Shown: positions 38,506-47,998, counted from the first letter of the stretch. The stretch: DNA of 64,000 bases from Roseiarcus sp963759955 (GCA_963759955.1 CAVXCA010000042.1:124001-188000); one strand, 5' to 3'. Numbers and translations: made by a program. Notes: generated from the sequence alone by a model not told the origin.

Positions 38506-39652
38506 CTACCCCGTCAGCGCCGCGTCGAGGTCGCGCCACAGGTCCTCGACGTCCTCGATCCCCGCGGAAAGGCGCAACAGGTCGGGCGGACAGGGAGAGC
38601 CCGCGCCCTCGATCGAGGCGCGGTGCTCGATCAGCGATTCGACGCCGCCGAGCGAAGTCGCGCGCTTCCACAGCTTCACCCGCGCCGCGGTCGCGATCGC
38701 TTGCCTTTCGCCGCCGCGCGCGCGGATCGACAGCATGCCGCCGAATCCGCCCTGCATCTGCCGCTTGGCGAGGTCATGGCCGGGATGATCGGCGAGGCCG
38801 GGATAGAGCACGGCGGCGACGCTCGCGTGGTTCGACAGGCGGTGCGCCAATTCCAGCGCGTTGGCGCTCGCGGCGCGCACCCGCAGATCGAGCGTGCGCA
38901 AGCCCCGGATCAGCAGGAACGCCTCGAACGGCCCGAGAATCATGCCGTGGCTCGCGCGGATCTTGCGCACGCGCGCGCTTTGCTCGTCCTCGCGCGCGAA
39001 GCACAGCGCGCCGGCGACGACGTCGGAATGGCCGTTGAGATACTTGGTCGCCGAGTGCATGACGAAATCGGCGCCGAGCGCGATCGGCCGGGTGAACACC
39101 GGCGTCGCGCAGGTCGAAGTCGACGGCGAGCGCGGCGCCCGCGCCATGGGCGATTGTGGCCGCGCCGGCGATGTCGCTGACGCCCCACAACGGGTTGCTC
39201 GGCGTCTCCAGCCAGACGAGCCGGGTCGCCCCCGGCCTCACCGCCGCGCGCAACGCCGCCAAGTCCTCGCAATCGCAAAACGTCGCTTCGAGCCCGAAAG
39301 CCGGCGCCTCCACGGCGAGCCAATTGCGCAGCGCCCAATACATCACCCGCGGCGCGACGATATGCGCGCCCGGCGCGAAGCTCAAGAACAGCGCGATCGC
39401 CGCCGACGAGCCCGAGCCGAACAGCAGCGTCGAAGACGCCCCCTCCAGCGCACCGACGACTTGCTCGCCCTCGCGCACGGTGGCGTTGTCGGGGCGGCCG
39501 TAGACATAGCCGCTCGAATAGCCGTTGTCGGGATCGCGCAGGAAGGTCGTCGTCACGTGCAGCGGCGGCACGAGGCCGCGCGTCGCCTCGTCGATGCGCC
39601 CGAGCGCCTGCGCGGCGAGCGTGCGCCGGCACCAATCCGTCTCGTCGCTCAC
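38506..39652 (-). pseudogene. Trans-sulfuration enzyme (cystathionine gamma-synthase/lyase family), frameshifted
   Basis: The N-terminal part from ATG 39652 reads through VTTTFLRDPDNGYSSGYVYG and LETPSNPLWG to ALAVD, then runs out of frame. The correct continuation, STCATPVFTRPIALGADFVM, is in another frame and goes on to HSATKYLNGHSD (the PLP-binding Lys) and a normal C-terminus ending DAALTG. Removing one base at the doubled A at 39117/39118 restores a ~381-residue enzyme. It overlaps the upstream hydroxylase gene by four bases. The lesion is either a real mutation or a sequence error. Confidence 0.85.
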
Positions 39653-40896
39653 AGGCCGAATCCGCGCAACAGCCGCGGCGCGCCCGCGCCGGCGCCCGCC
39701 GCCTCGGCGATGAACAGGTCTTTGAGCGTCGGCAGCCGGTCGACGACGCGCAGGCCGAAGTCGCGCGCCAGGCGCAACGGCGCGAAATCGTTGGAGAACA
39801 GCCGGTTCAGCGCGTCCATGCCGAAGCTCGAGGAGACGACGTCGAAGCGGCGCGCGCGCTGGTAGGCCTCGAGCGTCGCGGGGTCGCCCGGATCGAGGCC
39901 GAGCCGCATGCGCTCGGCGACGATCTCGGCGAGCGCGGCGACGTCGCGCAGGCCGAGATTGAGCCCCTGCCCCGCTATCGGGTGCACGATGTGGGCGGCG
40001 TCGGCGATCAGCGCGACGCGCTCGCCGACGAAGCGGCGCGCGAAGCGGAAGCTGAACGGGAACGCCTGGACGCGCGAAGCGAGATGGATCGCGCCGAGCT
40101 TGAGGGTGAAGCGCCGCTCGAGCTGGCGCAGGAAGTCCTCGGGCGCGAGCGCCAGCAGCGCCTCGGCGTCGGCGTGGCTCTCGTTCCAGACGATGCTCGA
40201 CTGGCGCCCCGCCATCGGCAGGATGGCGAACGGGCCGGCGGGCAGGAAGTGCTGCTCGGCGCGGCCGTGGTGATCGCGCTCGTGGCCGATCGTCGCCACG
40301 ATGCCCGACTGGCCGGTGTCCCAGCCGACGGTCGGGATTTCGGCGAGCGCGCGCAGCTTGGAGCGCACGCCGTCCGCGCCGACGACGAGGCGCGCCCGCA
40401 ACGCTTCGCCGCCGGAGAGCTCGATCCGCGCTGCGTCCCGGCTAGGAGCGAAGCCCGTCACCGCGCCCTTGATCGTTTCGACGCCGAGCGCAGCGGCGGT
40501 TTGAGCGAGCGCCGCGGCGATGTCGTCGTTGAACGCCATGTGGGCGAGCGGCTCGCCCTCGCTCGCGTCGAACGTCAGGTGCTCCAGCCGCACCGCGTCG
40601 CTGACGCGGCCGTCGAAGATCGCCATCTGCAGGATCGGCTGCGTCTGCGGCTCCAGCGCCTCCCAGGCGCCGACGCGCTCGATGAGATGGCGCGGCCCCG
40701 CCGCCAGCGCGACCGTGCGCAGACGGCCGTCGCCCGCGCCGGGGCGCGGATCGACGACGGCGATGGAAACGCCGCTCCCCAGCGCCTGCTTGACCGCCGC
40801 CGCGAACGACAACCCCGCCGGCCCGGCGCCGGCGACGACGATATCGAAGAAGCGGGAGGCGGGCTGGCGAGTGGGGGAAGGCGCGGAGGCGGTCAT
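39649..40896 (-). CDS. UbiH/UbiF/VisC/COQ6 family FAD-dependent hydroxylase
   Basis: 415 residues. The FAD-binding start is FDIVVAGAGPAGLSFAAAV, the middle motif RLVVGADGVRSKLR, and the second FAD motif VALIADAAHIVHPIAGQGLN, the UbiH-family signature. It probably hydroxylates the ring of a ubiquinone precursor at the inner membrane. Which ring position is not decided by the sequence. The downstream trans-sulfuration gene starts inside its stop codon. Confidence 0.9.
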   Translation of the reverse strand: MTASAPSPTRQPASRFFDIVVAGAGPAGLSFAAAVKQALGSGVSIAVVDPRPGAGDGRLRTVALAAGPRHLIERVGAWEALEPQTQPILQMAIFDGRVSDAVRLEHLTFDASEGEPLAHMAFNDDIAAALAQTAAALGVETIKGAVTGFAPSRDAARIELSGGEALRARLVVGADGVRSKLRALAEIPTVGWDTGQSGIVATIGHERDHHGRAEQHFLPAGPFAILPMAGRQSSIVWNESHADAEALLALAPEDFLRQLERRFTLKLGAIHLASRVQAFPFSFRFARRFVGERVALIADAAHIVHPIAGQGLNLGLRDVAALAEIVAERMRLGLDPGDPATLEAYQRARRFDVVSSSFGMDALNRLFSNDFAPLRLARDFGLRVVDRLPTLKDLFIAEAAGAGAGAPRLLRGFGL

Positions 40897-40984
40897 GGCG
40901 TCATTGTCGGCCAGCGGGCGCCGGCGCGCAAGCGGGCGCGGCGCCGCGGGAAGAGGCGCCCGTTGGCCCTCGCGGGGGACGCGT

Positions 40985-42367
40985 TCACCGCCCGCGCCGC
41001 GCCATCAGCATCGCGATCGCGCAGGAGCCGAGGCGCGAGATGGTCTTGTCGGCGCGGCTGGTCAGCATGATCGGCACGCGGGCGCCCAGCACCACGCCCG
41101 CCATGTCGGCGTCGGCGAGATATTCGAGTTGCTTGGCGAGCATGTTGCCGGCTTCGAGATCGGGCGCGACGAGAATGTCGGCGCGCCCGGCGACCGGCGA
41201 ATCGATGCCTTTGGCGCGCGCCGCCTCCAGCGACACCGCGTTGTCGAAGGCGAGCGGCCCGTCGAGGATGCCGCCGACGATCTGGCCGCGGTCGGCCATC
41301 TTGCACAGCGCCGCGGCGTCGATGGTCGAGCGAATCTCCGGCGAGACCGTCTCGACCGCGGAGAGGATCGCCACCCGCGGCGCCACGATGCCGAGCGCGC
41401 GGGTCAGATCGATGACGTTCTGCACGATGTCGCGCTTGTCCATCAGCGAGGGATAGATGTTGACCGCCGCGTCGGTGATGAACAACGGCCGCGGATAGCT
41501 CGGCGCGTCGATGGCGAAGACGTGGCTGATGCGGCGCGCGGTGCGCAAGCCCGTCGCGGGATCGACGATCGCGCGCATCAGTTCGTCGGTGTGCAGCGCG
41601 CCCTTCATCACCGCCTCGACCTTGCCGAAGCGCGCCATCGCCACCGCCGTCTCCGCCGCCGCGTGGCTGTGTTCGGTCGGCACGATCTCGAATGGCGAGA
41701 GGTCGATATGCGCCTCTTCGGCGGCGCGGCGGATCTTCGCCTCCGGACCGATGAGAACCGCTTCGATCAACCCCTCGCGCGCGGCTTCGACGGCGCCGAC
41801 CAGCGAGGCTTCGTCGACGGGATGGACCACCGCGGTGCGTAGCGGCTGGAGGCCGCGCGTCATGTCGATCAGCCGGCGGTAGCGGCGGCCCTTTTCGTGG
41901 ATTTCGCCGTTCTGGCCGCGCACGAGACGGCGCGAGATCTTCTCCGCCGGCGCCATCACCTCGACCGCGCCGCTCAAGGTCAATTCGCCGCGCTGATTGG
42001 TGACGCGGCAATCGAGGACGACGCGCCGCCCCTCGGCGGTCTTGGCTTTGACCGTGACCACCAGGGTCATGACGTCGCCCGGCCCCGCCGCGCCCTGGAT
42101 TTCCAGGTTCTGGCGCAGCAGCACCGTTCCCGCGCCGGGAAATCGCCCGGCGAGAACCGCGGCGATGAGCGCCCCGCCCCAACCGCTTTCGGCGGCGATC
42201 GCCTGGAAGCCGTTGGTGCTCACCAGGCCCAACTCGACGGCGTCGGGATCGAACGCCCCCGCCGCGCCGGCGAAGCGCTCGAAATCCTCGGGGGTCAGCG
42301 TGCGAGCGAACGTGTCGCGCTGGCCGATCTCCAGTTCGTCGAAGGTGTGGTTCTCGATGCGGTCCAT
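40985..42367 (-). CDS. MaoC-like hydratase / phosphate acetyltransferase fusion
   Basis: 460 residues. Residues ~1-145 form a MaoC hot-dog domain (FDELEIGQRDTFARTLTPED). Residues ~160-455 are a phosphate acetyl/butyryltransferase domain (AVVHPVDEASLVGAVEAARE, DAAVNIYPSLMDKRDIVQN, GILDGPLAFDNAVS). Such fusions are widespread in alphaproteobacteria and are annotated as bifunctional enoyl-CoA hydratase/phosphate acetyltransferase. It diverges from an ATPase/kinase gene across a FixK/FNR-type box (42486-42499), suggesting induction at low oxygen. No acetate kinase gene is adjacent. Confidence 0.9.
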   Translation of the reverse strand: MDRIENHTFDELEIGQRDTFARTLTPEDFERFAGAAGAFDPDAVELGLVSTNGFQAIAAESGWGGALIAAVLAGRFPGAGTVLLRQNLEIQGAAGPGDVMTLVVTVKAKTAEGRRVVLDCRVTNQRGELTLSGAVEVMAPAEKISRRLVRGQNGEIHEKGRRYRRLIDMTRGLQPLRTAVVHPVDEASLVGAVEAAREGLIEAVLIGPEAKIRRAAEEAHIDLSPFEIVPTEHSHAAAETAVAMARFGKVEAVMKGALHTDELMRAIVDPATGLRTARRISHVFAIDAPSYPRPLFITDAAVNIYPSLMDKRDIVQNVIDLTRALGIVAPRVAILSAVETVSPEIRSTIDAAALCKMADRGQIVGGILDGPLAFDNAVSLEAARAKGIDSPVAGRADILVAPDLEAGNMLAKQLEYLADADMAGVVLGARVPIMLTSRADKTISRLGSCAIAMLMARRGR

Positions 42368-42485
42368 GGGCGGGTTCGGCTCGCATTGGCGAAGGGAGGG
42401 GAAAAGTGGGCGGAGGTCCGCGCCGCGGCCGGCGAGTCACGCCGCTCATAGCGCTTAGCGCATAGACGAGCCTCGCAACGCCGGC

Positions 42486-42499
42486 TTGACGCAAGTCAA
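42486..42499. promoter_or_regulatory. FixK/FNR-type binding site
   Basis: ttgacgcaagtcaa fits the TTGA-N6-TCAA FNR/FixK consensus, with arms extended to six bases (cttgac/gtcaag). It lies 62 bases before the ATG at 42561 and 118 bases before the divergent start at 42367, so it could serve either or both. A matching regulator gene is not in the window. Confidence 0.7.
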
Positions 42500-42560
42500 G
42501 GCGCGCCGCATCCCCGCTCTCCAGGGTGAGAACAACCGCACCGATCGCCGAGCCGCAACG

Positions 42561-44138
42561 ATGAGGAAGCGCGTCGCCCCGCCCGCCGGCCCCGGCGGCC
42601 CGCCTTCGACGCCCATCGAGGGCGATCAGTCGCAGGTGTTCGCGTTTCTGAGCGACGCGCGGACATACGGCCTCTCTGGATCGGTGAAGAGGATCGACAC
42701 CCAAAACGCCGTCGTCTTTCTCGCCGGCGACGACGTCTACAAGGTCAGACGCGCGATCCGCCTGCCGTTCCTCGATTTCTCGACGCTGGAAAAGCGCCGC
42801 GCCGCCTGCGAGGCGGAGATCGAGGTCAACCACGAAAACGCGCCGCACATCTATCTCGACGTCGCGCCCATCACCCGTCATGGCGCCAGCCTGGCGATCG
42901 GCGGCTCCGGCGAAGCCGTGGAATGGGCGACCCATATGCGCCGCTTCGACGAGAACGCGACGCTCGACCAAATCGCCGAGCGCGGCGGCCTAGCCTCGGA
43001 ATTCGTGCGCAAGCTCGCGCGCGCGATCCATCTCTCGCACGAGCGCGCGCCCACTCGCGACGGCGAGAGCGCGACGCGCTCGCTCTTCACCTATCTCGAT
43101 CAGAACGAGGCCGTGTTCGCGGCGCGGCCCGATCTGTTCGATCCGGCGCGAGCGGCGGCGCTGGCGCGCGAGGCGCGCGAAGCGCTCGCCACGGTGCGGC
43201 CGTTGCTCGTCGCGCGCGGCGAGCAGGGTTACGTGCGCCGCTGCCACGGCGATCTGCATCTGCGCAACATCGTCGTCGTCGACGGCGAGCCGGTGCTGTT
43301 CGACGCGATCGAATTCGATCCCGCGATCGCCACCGGCGACATTCTCTACGATCTCGCCTTCGCGCTGATGGACCTGTGGGAGCGCGACCTGCGCCCCGCC
43401 GCCAACCTGCTGCTGGCAAGCTATCTGTCGCTGAGCGACGAGCCGCAATTCTCCGGTCTCGCGGCGCTGCCGATCTTCATGAGCGTCCGCGCCGCGATCC
43501 GCGCCAAGGTCGAGGCGGCCAATATCGCGCATGTGAGCCGCGCCGAGCAGGCGATCGAGAAAGACGCGGCGCGACGCTATTTTCTGTTCGCCGAAGCGTT
43601 CCTGCGGCCGGCGCCGGCGCGTCTCGTCGCGGTCGGCGGCCTCTCGGGAACCGGCAAGAGCACGCTCGCCGCCGCGCTGGCGCCGGAAATCGGCCGCGCG
43701 CCGGGCGCGATCCTGTTGCGCAGCGACGTCGAGCGCAAGCATCTGTTCGCGGTCGAGGAAACGACGCGCTTGCCCGACGAGGCCTATGGCGAAGAGGCGA
43801 ACCGCGAAACCTATGCGCGCCTCGCGCGCAAGGCGGGGCTGGCGCTGCGCGCGGGGCACAGCGTCGTCATCGACGCCGTCCACGCGCACGCGCGCGAACG
43901 CCTGGCGGCGGTGCGTCTAGCGGACGATCTCGGCGTCCCCTTCGCCGGCCTGTGGCTCGAAGCGCCGCTCGCCTTGCGTCTCAGGCGCGTCGGAGTGCGC
44001 GCCCGCGACGCCTCGGACGCCGACGCGCGCATCGTCGCCGCGCAGATGGCGGCGCCGCTCGCGGAAGCCGGCTGGAGCGCGCTCGAAGCGGCCGACGATC
44101 TCCCCGCGCTCATCGAGGCCGCGCGCGAGCTGATCTAG
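42561..44138 (+). CDS. Two-domain protein: aminoglycoside-phosphotransferase-like kinase + P-loop ATPase
   Basis: 525 residues from ATG 42561. The N-terminal ~340 residues resemble a kinase-fold protein: VYKVRRAIRLPFLDFSTL, catalytic RCHGDLHLRNIVVVDG and metal-binding LFDAIEFDP. The C-terminal ~170 residues hold a Walker A (VGGLSGTGKSTLAAAL) and a nucleoside-kinase-like layout with VVIDAVHAHARERL. Such fusions are known in alphaproteobacteria but their substrate is unknown. They are not aminoglycoside-resistance genes by evidence. The FixK/FNR-type box upstream implies oxygen control. Confidence 0.82.
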   Translation: MRKRVAPPAGPGGPPSTPIEGDQSQVFAFLSDARTYGLSGSVKRIDTQNAVVFLAGDDVYKVRRAIRLPFLDFSTLEKRRAACEAEIEVNHENAPHIYLDVAPITRHGASLAIGGSGEAVEWATHMRRFDENATLDQIAERGGLASEFVRKLARAIHLSHERAPTRDGESATRSLFTYLDQNEAVFAARPDLFDPARAAALAREAREALATVRPLLVARGEQGYVRRCHGDLHLRNIVVVDGEPVLFDAIEFDPAIATGDILYDLAFALMDLWERDLRPAANLLLASYLSLSDEPQFSGLAALPIFMSVRAAIRAKVEAANIAHVSRAEQAIEKDAARRYFLFAEAFLRPAPARLVAVGGLSGTGKSTLAAALAPEIGRAPGAILLRSDVERKHLFAVEETTRLPDEAYGEEANRETYARLARKAGLALRAGHSVVIDAVHAHARERLAAVRLADDLGVPFAGLWLEAPLALRLRRVGVRARDASDADARIVAAQMAAPLAEAGWSALEAADDLPALIEAARELI

Positions 44139-44192
44139 ACGCGGCCGTCGCCCTCGCGATCCCATTGCCGTCCGCCAGCGACACAGCTCGCG

Positions 44193-45789
44193 CTAGTCGC
44201 CTTCGAGCAGCGCGAACCGCAGCAATCCGGCCAGACTGTCGTCCGTCGCCGGGCCGAGGCGCAAAATGAAATTGTCGCGGCCTTTGAGCCGTCCCTCGGG
44301 ACCGTCGATCACCAACACGCCGCGCTCGGCGAGATCGACCGCATGCGCGACGAGATCGTCGCGGGTGCGGGTTCCGTCGAGCAGCGGCAGAAACTCGCGC
44401 TGCAACGGCTGCAGTTGAATCGGCGCGTGTCGCAGGTTGGCCGTCATCTCGCTGTGCGGCGCGTCGCTCATCGCCAGCCGCCAGGCGACGGGCCGTTCGC
44501 CAAGCCGCGTCGCGCATTCGACCGGCAGGGTCGAAATCGCGCAGTGCCCGAATTGAACCAAGCGGACCAGCGCGTCGGCGACGCCGGCGCGCAGAGCGGT
44601 CTCGCCGGCGCCCGCCGGCGCGATATCCTCGAGCCGGGAAGAGCGCGGCTGTCGCTCGATCATGCGCTCGATCGCGCGCACGACGCTCGCATCGCGCAAG
44701 ACGACGCCTTCATCGCCGTCGGCGACCAGCCAAGCGCCGTCCTCGCCCTCCAAGCGTTTCGTCCGCAAGGCGCGCGCAGCGATAAAGTGAAATTCGTCGA
44801 GACGATCGAACGGAGGGTCGCGCCGGATATTCGCGGCGCGAGGGGCGTGCACGACCAGGGCCTCGCGAAACGTTCGGCCGCAAAAGATGTCGATATATTG
44901 CTCTCGCGCGCGATCGTCGCCGCGCGCGAGCTCGCGAATGCTCTGCGCGCCTTCCGGGGCGATGCATTCCTCGACGTTGGCCGATACGACGCTTTCCCCG
45001 AGATAGGCGAGGCCGCAGCCGTCGAGCGCGGCGCAGAAATCGCTGAAGGCGACCGGCGAATTGGCGTCCTCGAAAAACTCGTGCGCGATATAGGCGTCCC
45101 CGGCCGCCGCAAGGCGTCGCGCCTCGTCGCGCCAGAAGCGTCCAAAAGAGCTGCGATCGCGGCTCTGCTCGGCCAGTCGCGCGAACAGGTCGCGGGCTTG
45201 TGCGGCGCGTTCGGCCGGGTCGTTCTGCAGGCGCGCGTGAAGCAGCAAGCTGTCGCGAGCGAGCTGGAACAAACGCCAGCCGGGCAGGACGTTGAAACTG
45301 ATCGCCGCGACGCCGTCGGGCGCGAGGCGCTCGGCGACGACCCGCAGCAAGTCCCGACGCACCGACTCGGGAACCCAGCTATAGACGCCGTGACAGACGA
45401 TATAGTCGAACGTTCCGTCGGCGGCCTCGATCTCGCTCAGGCTTCGCGCGCTCAAGCTGATGTTGGAGAGGCCGAGTTCGGTCGATGCGCGCCTGGCCGT
45501 GAGCGATCTGCACGCTCGAAAGATCGACGCCGACGAACCGGGACCGCGGCAACGCCGCCGCCAGCGGGATGATATGGCCGCCCGAGGCGCAGCCGATCTC
45601 GAGCACGCGAGCGGCGTCGGCCGGAGGAGACGAAAGATGGCGCCAGCGCGCCGCCGCGGCCAGTCGGCCGGGATGCTGGCGTTGAATCGGCACGGAGGCA
45701 TAGGGCGTGTCGTCGTAACTCTTGCGCGTTCGCGCCAGCGCCTCGGCGATCGCTTCGACGTCGGAAGGGGCGGCGCCGGCGTTTGACAT
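44193..45789 (-). pseudogene. SAM-dependent methyltransferase with regulatory domain, frameshifted
   Basis: From ATG 45789 the first frame gives SYDDTPYASVPIQRQHPGRL, then AARVLEIGCASGGHIIPLAA (the SAM motif) and GVDLSSVQIAHGQARID. It then goes wrong. The correct continuation, ELGLSNISLSARSLSEIEA and FDYIVCHGVYSWVPESVR, is in another frame and runs to 44193. Deleting one base of the doubled G at 45480/45481 restores RIDELGLSNI and a ~531-residue protein. The C-terminal half is the methyltransferase-regulatory domain type. A real mutation and a sequence error are equally possible. Confidence 0.85.
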
Positions 45790-45990
45790 GGACTTGCGCC
45801 TTCGGCCGGCGCCAAGCGCGCCGTATCGGCCGCATTCTACAGGACTGGGCGCAGTTCCTCCAAGCGCGCGTTGCGCCGACGCGGCCGGCGCCTCGAGTCG
45901 AGCCTCTTTGTTGGCGACCCCCGGACTTTCTGCTATAGGCTCAGGCAAAACAACGCGCTTCGCCTCGCGGGCGCCGCATCGGAGCCGCTG

Positions 45991-46632
45991 ATGAATTATT
46001 GCGATTTCGCCGCGCTGGAGCGCACCCCGCTCGAGCGTGACCCTTTCGATTTCGTTGTCGTGCCCGACTTTCTCTCCAGCGGTCTTTTTCCGTCCGTCCT
46101 CCTCGACTATCCCAAAGTGCCCGGCCCCGGCTCGCATCCGCCGGCCGAGCTCACCATCCGCGGGCATTTTCGGGCGTTGGTCGACGAGTTGCTCGGCCCC
46201 GAATTTCAGTCGGCGATCGAGCGCAAGTTCGAAGTCGATCTGACCGGGTGCCCGACCATGTACACGGTGCGCGGCTACGTCCGGGAAAAGGACGGCTCGA
46301 TCCATACGGATTCGAAGACCAAGATCATCACCGTTCTCCTCTACATGAACGAGCGCTGGCAGGAGGACGCAGGCCGGCTGCGGCTGCTGCGCGGCCCCAC
46401 CGATCTCGACGACTATGTCGCGGAAGTGCCGCCCCACGGCGGCACGCTGCTCGCGTTCCGGCGCTCCGACAATTCCTGGCACGGCCACAAACCGATTTCC
46501 GGCCAGCGCCGCGCCATTCAGCTGAATTGGGTGACTTCGCGGGAGGTCGCCGACGCCGAGCAGCGCCGGCATCGCCTGTCGACCAAGCTGAAGAAATTCA
46601 CCAACATGTTCATTCCGAATTCAGCGGCGTGA
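45991..46632 (+). CDS. 2-oxoglutarate/Fe(II)-dependent oxygenase superfamily protein
   Basis: 213 residues from ATG 45991. The iron-binding HxD is in GSIHTDSKTK and the distal His in SDNSWHGHKPISGQRRAIQL, which also provides the Arg for 2-oxoglutarate. TVLLYMNERWQEDAGRLRLL is typical of prolyl-4-hydroxylase-like proteins. The hydroxylation target is unknown. It diverges from the frameshifted methyltransferase gene across 201 bases. Confidence 0.82.
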   Translation: MNYCDFAALERTPLERDPFDFVVVPDFLSSGLFPSVLLDYPKVPGPGSHPPAELTIRGHFRALVDELLGPEFQSAIERKFEVDLTGCPTMYTVRGYVREKDGSIHTDSKTKIITVLLYMNERWQEDAGRLRLLRGPTDLDDYVAEVPPHGGTLLAFRRSDNSWHGHKPISGQRRAIQLNWVTSREVADAEQRRHRLSTKLKKFTNMFIPNSAA

Positions 46633-46733
46633 AGCCAATGAAGGCGCGGCCGCGGCGTTTCGCGGCGACAAGGGGAAGACTCTGGCGCTGGGCCAAGCTG
46701 TGGCGGGCAGAGCCGATTGTGAAGGGACTTGCC

Positions 46734-47282
46734 ATGATGAAGACGACAATGGGGATCGCCTTTTCGGCCATCCTGCTCGCCGGGGCGTTCGGGCTGGCCG
46801 CGACCGGCGCCGCGAACGCCGAAAGCGTGATGAAACAATGCGGCGACGAATGGAAGGCGGCCAAGGCGGCGGGGACCACCAACGGCCAGACCTGGCAGGA
46901 ATTCCTCAAGACTTGTAAGGCGCAAAAGGCAGGGGCGCCTGCTGCGGCCCCCGCCGCCGCGCCTGCTGCGGCCCCCGCTGCGGCGCCCGCTGCGGCGCCG
47001 GCCGCCGCGCCGGCCGCCGCCGCCCCGGCGCCGATGAAGCCGATGGCGATGAAGCCGAAGCCCGCCGCGATGGCGACCGGCGCCGGCGAATTCACCGCGG
47101 AAGCCGAAGCCAAGGCGCATTGCCCGAGCGACACCGTCGTTTGGGTCAACACCAAGTCGCACAAGTACCACTACTCCGGCCATAAGAGCTACGGCACGAC
47201 CAAGCAGGGCGCATACATGTGCGAAGCGGACGCCAAAGCCGCCGGCGACGTCGCCGCCAAGGGCGAAAAGCCGAAGGAATAA
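46734..47282 (+). CDS. Secreted protein with Ala/Pro repeat linker
   Basis: 182 residues. A signal peptide (AILLAGAFGLAATGAANA) precedes a small Cys-pair domain (VMKQCGDEWKAAKAAG, then WQEFLKTCKAQK), a linker of about eight APAA units, and a C-terminal domain (AHCPSDTVVWVNTKSHKYHY; GAYMCEADAKAAG) that has two Cys. Both domains recur in small secreted proteins of Hyphomicrobiales. The role is unknown. The repetitive linker DNA could vary in length between strains. A perfect terminator follows. Confidence 0.7.
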   Translation: MMKTTMGIAFSAILLAGAFGLAATGAANAESVMKQCGDEWKAAKAAGTTNGQTWQEFLKTCKAQKAGAPAAAPAAAPAAAPAAAPAAAPAAAPAAAAPAPMKPMAMKPKPAAMATGAGEFTAEAEAKAHCPSDTVVWVNTKSHKYHYSGHKSYGTTKQGAYMCEADAKAAGDVAAKGEKPKE

Positions 47283-47310
47283 GCGGCCCATCGCCGCTTG
47301 ACGCTACCGA

Positions 47311-47356
47311 CGCCGCTTCGCCTTTTGCCTGGGGCGAAGCGGCGTTTCGCTTTTCT
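47311..47356 (+). terminator. Intrinsic terminator
   Basis: A perfect 13-base stem, acgccgcttcgcc and ggcgaagcggcgt, encloses a 10-base loop, 29 bases after the stop of the repeat-linker gene. ttcgcttttc follows as a U-rich tail. This is the best terminator in the window. Confidence 0.8.
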
Positions 47357-47368
47357 GGGAGGGGAAAA

Positions 47369-47998
47369 ATGCCGGAAAGCTGCTGCCATCCCGTGGGCGC
47401 GCACAAGCGCTTGCGCATTCCCGACACCTATGTCTCGAGCCTGATGCTCGATCGCGCGCTCGACGCCATCGCGCGCCGGGTCGGCCGGATCGATCGCGAT
47501 CACGACATTCCCTATCTCGCCGGCTACAGCCTCGACGGCAAGCGCGTCTATATCGACCGCCACCTGCCCGAGAGCTTCCTCTACAAGGGCCGCGCGATCG
47601 CGGTCGACCGCTATCTGCTGCTGCACGAGGAAGTCGAGAAGACGCTGATCGACCAGCTCGATCTGCATTATCAGCACGCCCATCAGATCGCGACGCGCGC
47701 GGAGGAAGCCGCCGTGCGCGCCGACGGCGTCTCCTGGCGCGCCTACGACCGCTTCATGCAAACCTACGTCAAGCGGATGGGCGACGAACGGCTGACCAAG
47801 CTGCCGGCCGACCTCGACCTCAAGCCCTATCGCGACGAGCACGACTACGACCCGATGCGCCGCATGGTCGCGGCCGCCGCCGACCCCAAGCATCCCGCCC
47901 ATCAGGAGACCGCGATGCTGCGCCGCCTCGACAAGGCGCTCGCCACGCACGCCGCCGAGGCGGAAGCGGCGAGGGCCGCCGCGAAAGCGATCACTTAA
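47369..47998 (+). CDS. Conserved hypothetical protein
   Basis: 209 residues from ATG 47369, preceded by GGGAGGGGAAAA, a strong ribosome binding site. It is soluble and charged, with no signal peptide. Visible segments are RLRIPDTYVSSLMLDRALDA, YLAGYSLDGKRVYIDRHLP, and YLLLHEEVEKTLIDQ, followed by DLHYQHAHQIATRAEEAAV; the HEEVEK/HYQH histidines could bind metal. The C-terminus is Ala-rich and helical. I do not recognise a family. It starts just after the terminator, so it is probably transcribed on its own, close to mntH (convergent). Confidence 0.7.
   Translation: MPESCCHPVGAHKRLRIPDTYVSSLMLDRALDAIARRVGRIDRDHDIPYLAGYSLDGKRVYIDRHLPESFLYKGRAIAVDRYLLLHEEVEKTLIDQLDLHYQHAHQIATRAEEAAVRADGVSWRAYDRFMQTYVKRMGDERLTKLPADLDLKPYRDEHDYDPMRRMVAAAADPKHPAHQETAMLRRLDKALATHAAEAEAARAAAKAIT

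Noticed and set aside
42486..42560. An extended N-terminus for the kinase-ATPase gene from TTG 42486
   Set aside because: That TTG is the first half of the FixK/FNR-type box; the ATG at 42561 gives the expected protein.
46940..47030. Tandem blocks in the Ala/Pro linker considered as a CRISPR or VNTR locus
   Set aside because: The repeats are in frame, lack spacers and encode an ordinary linker.
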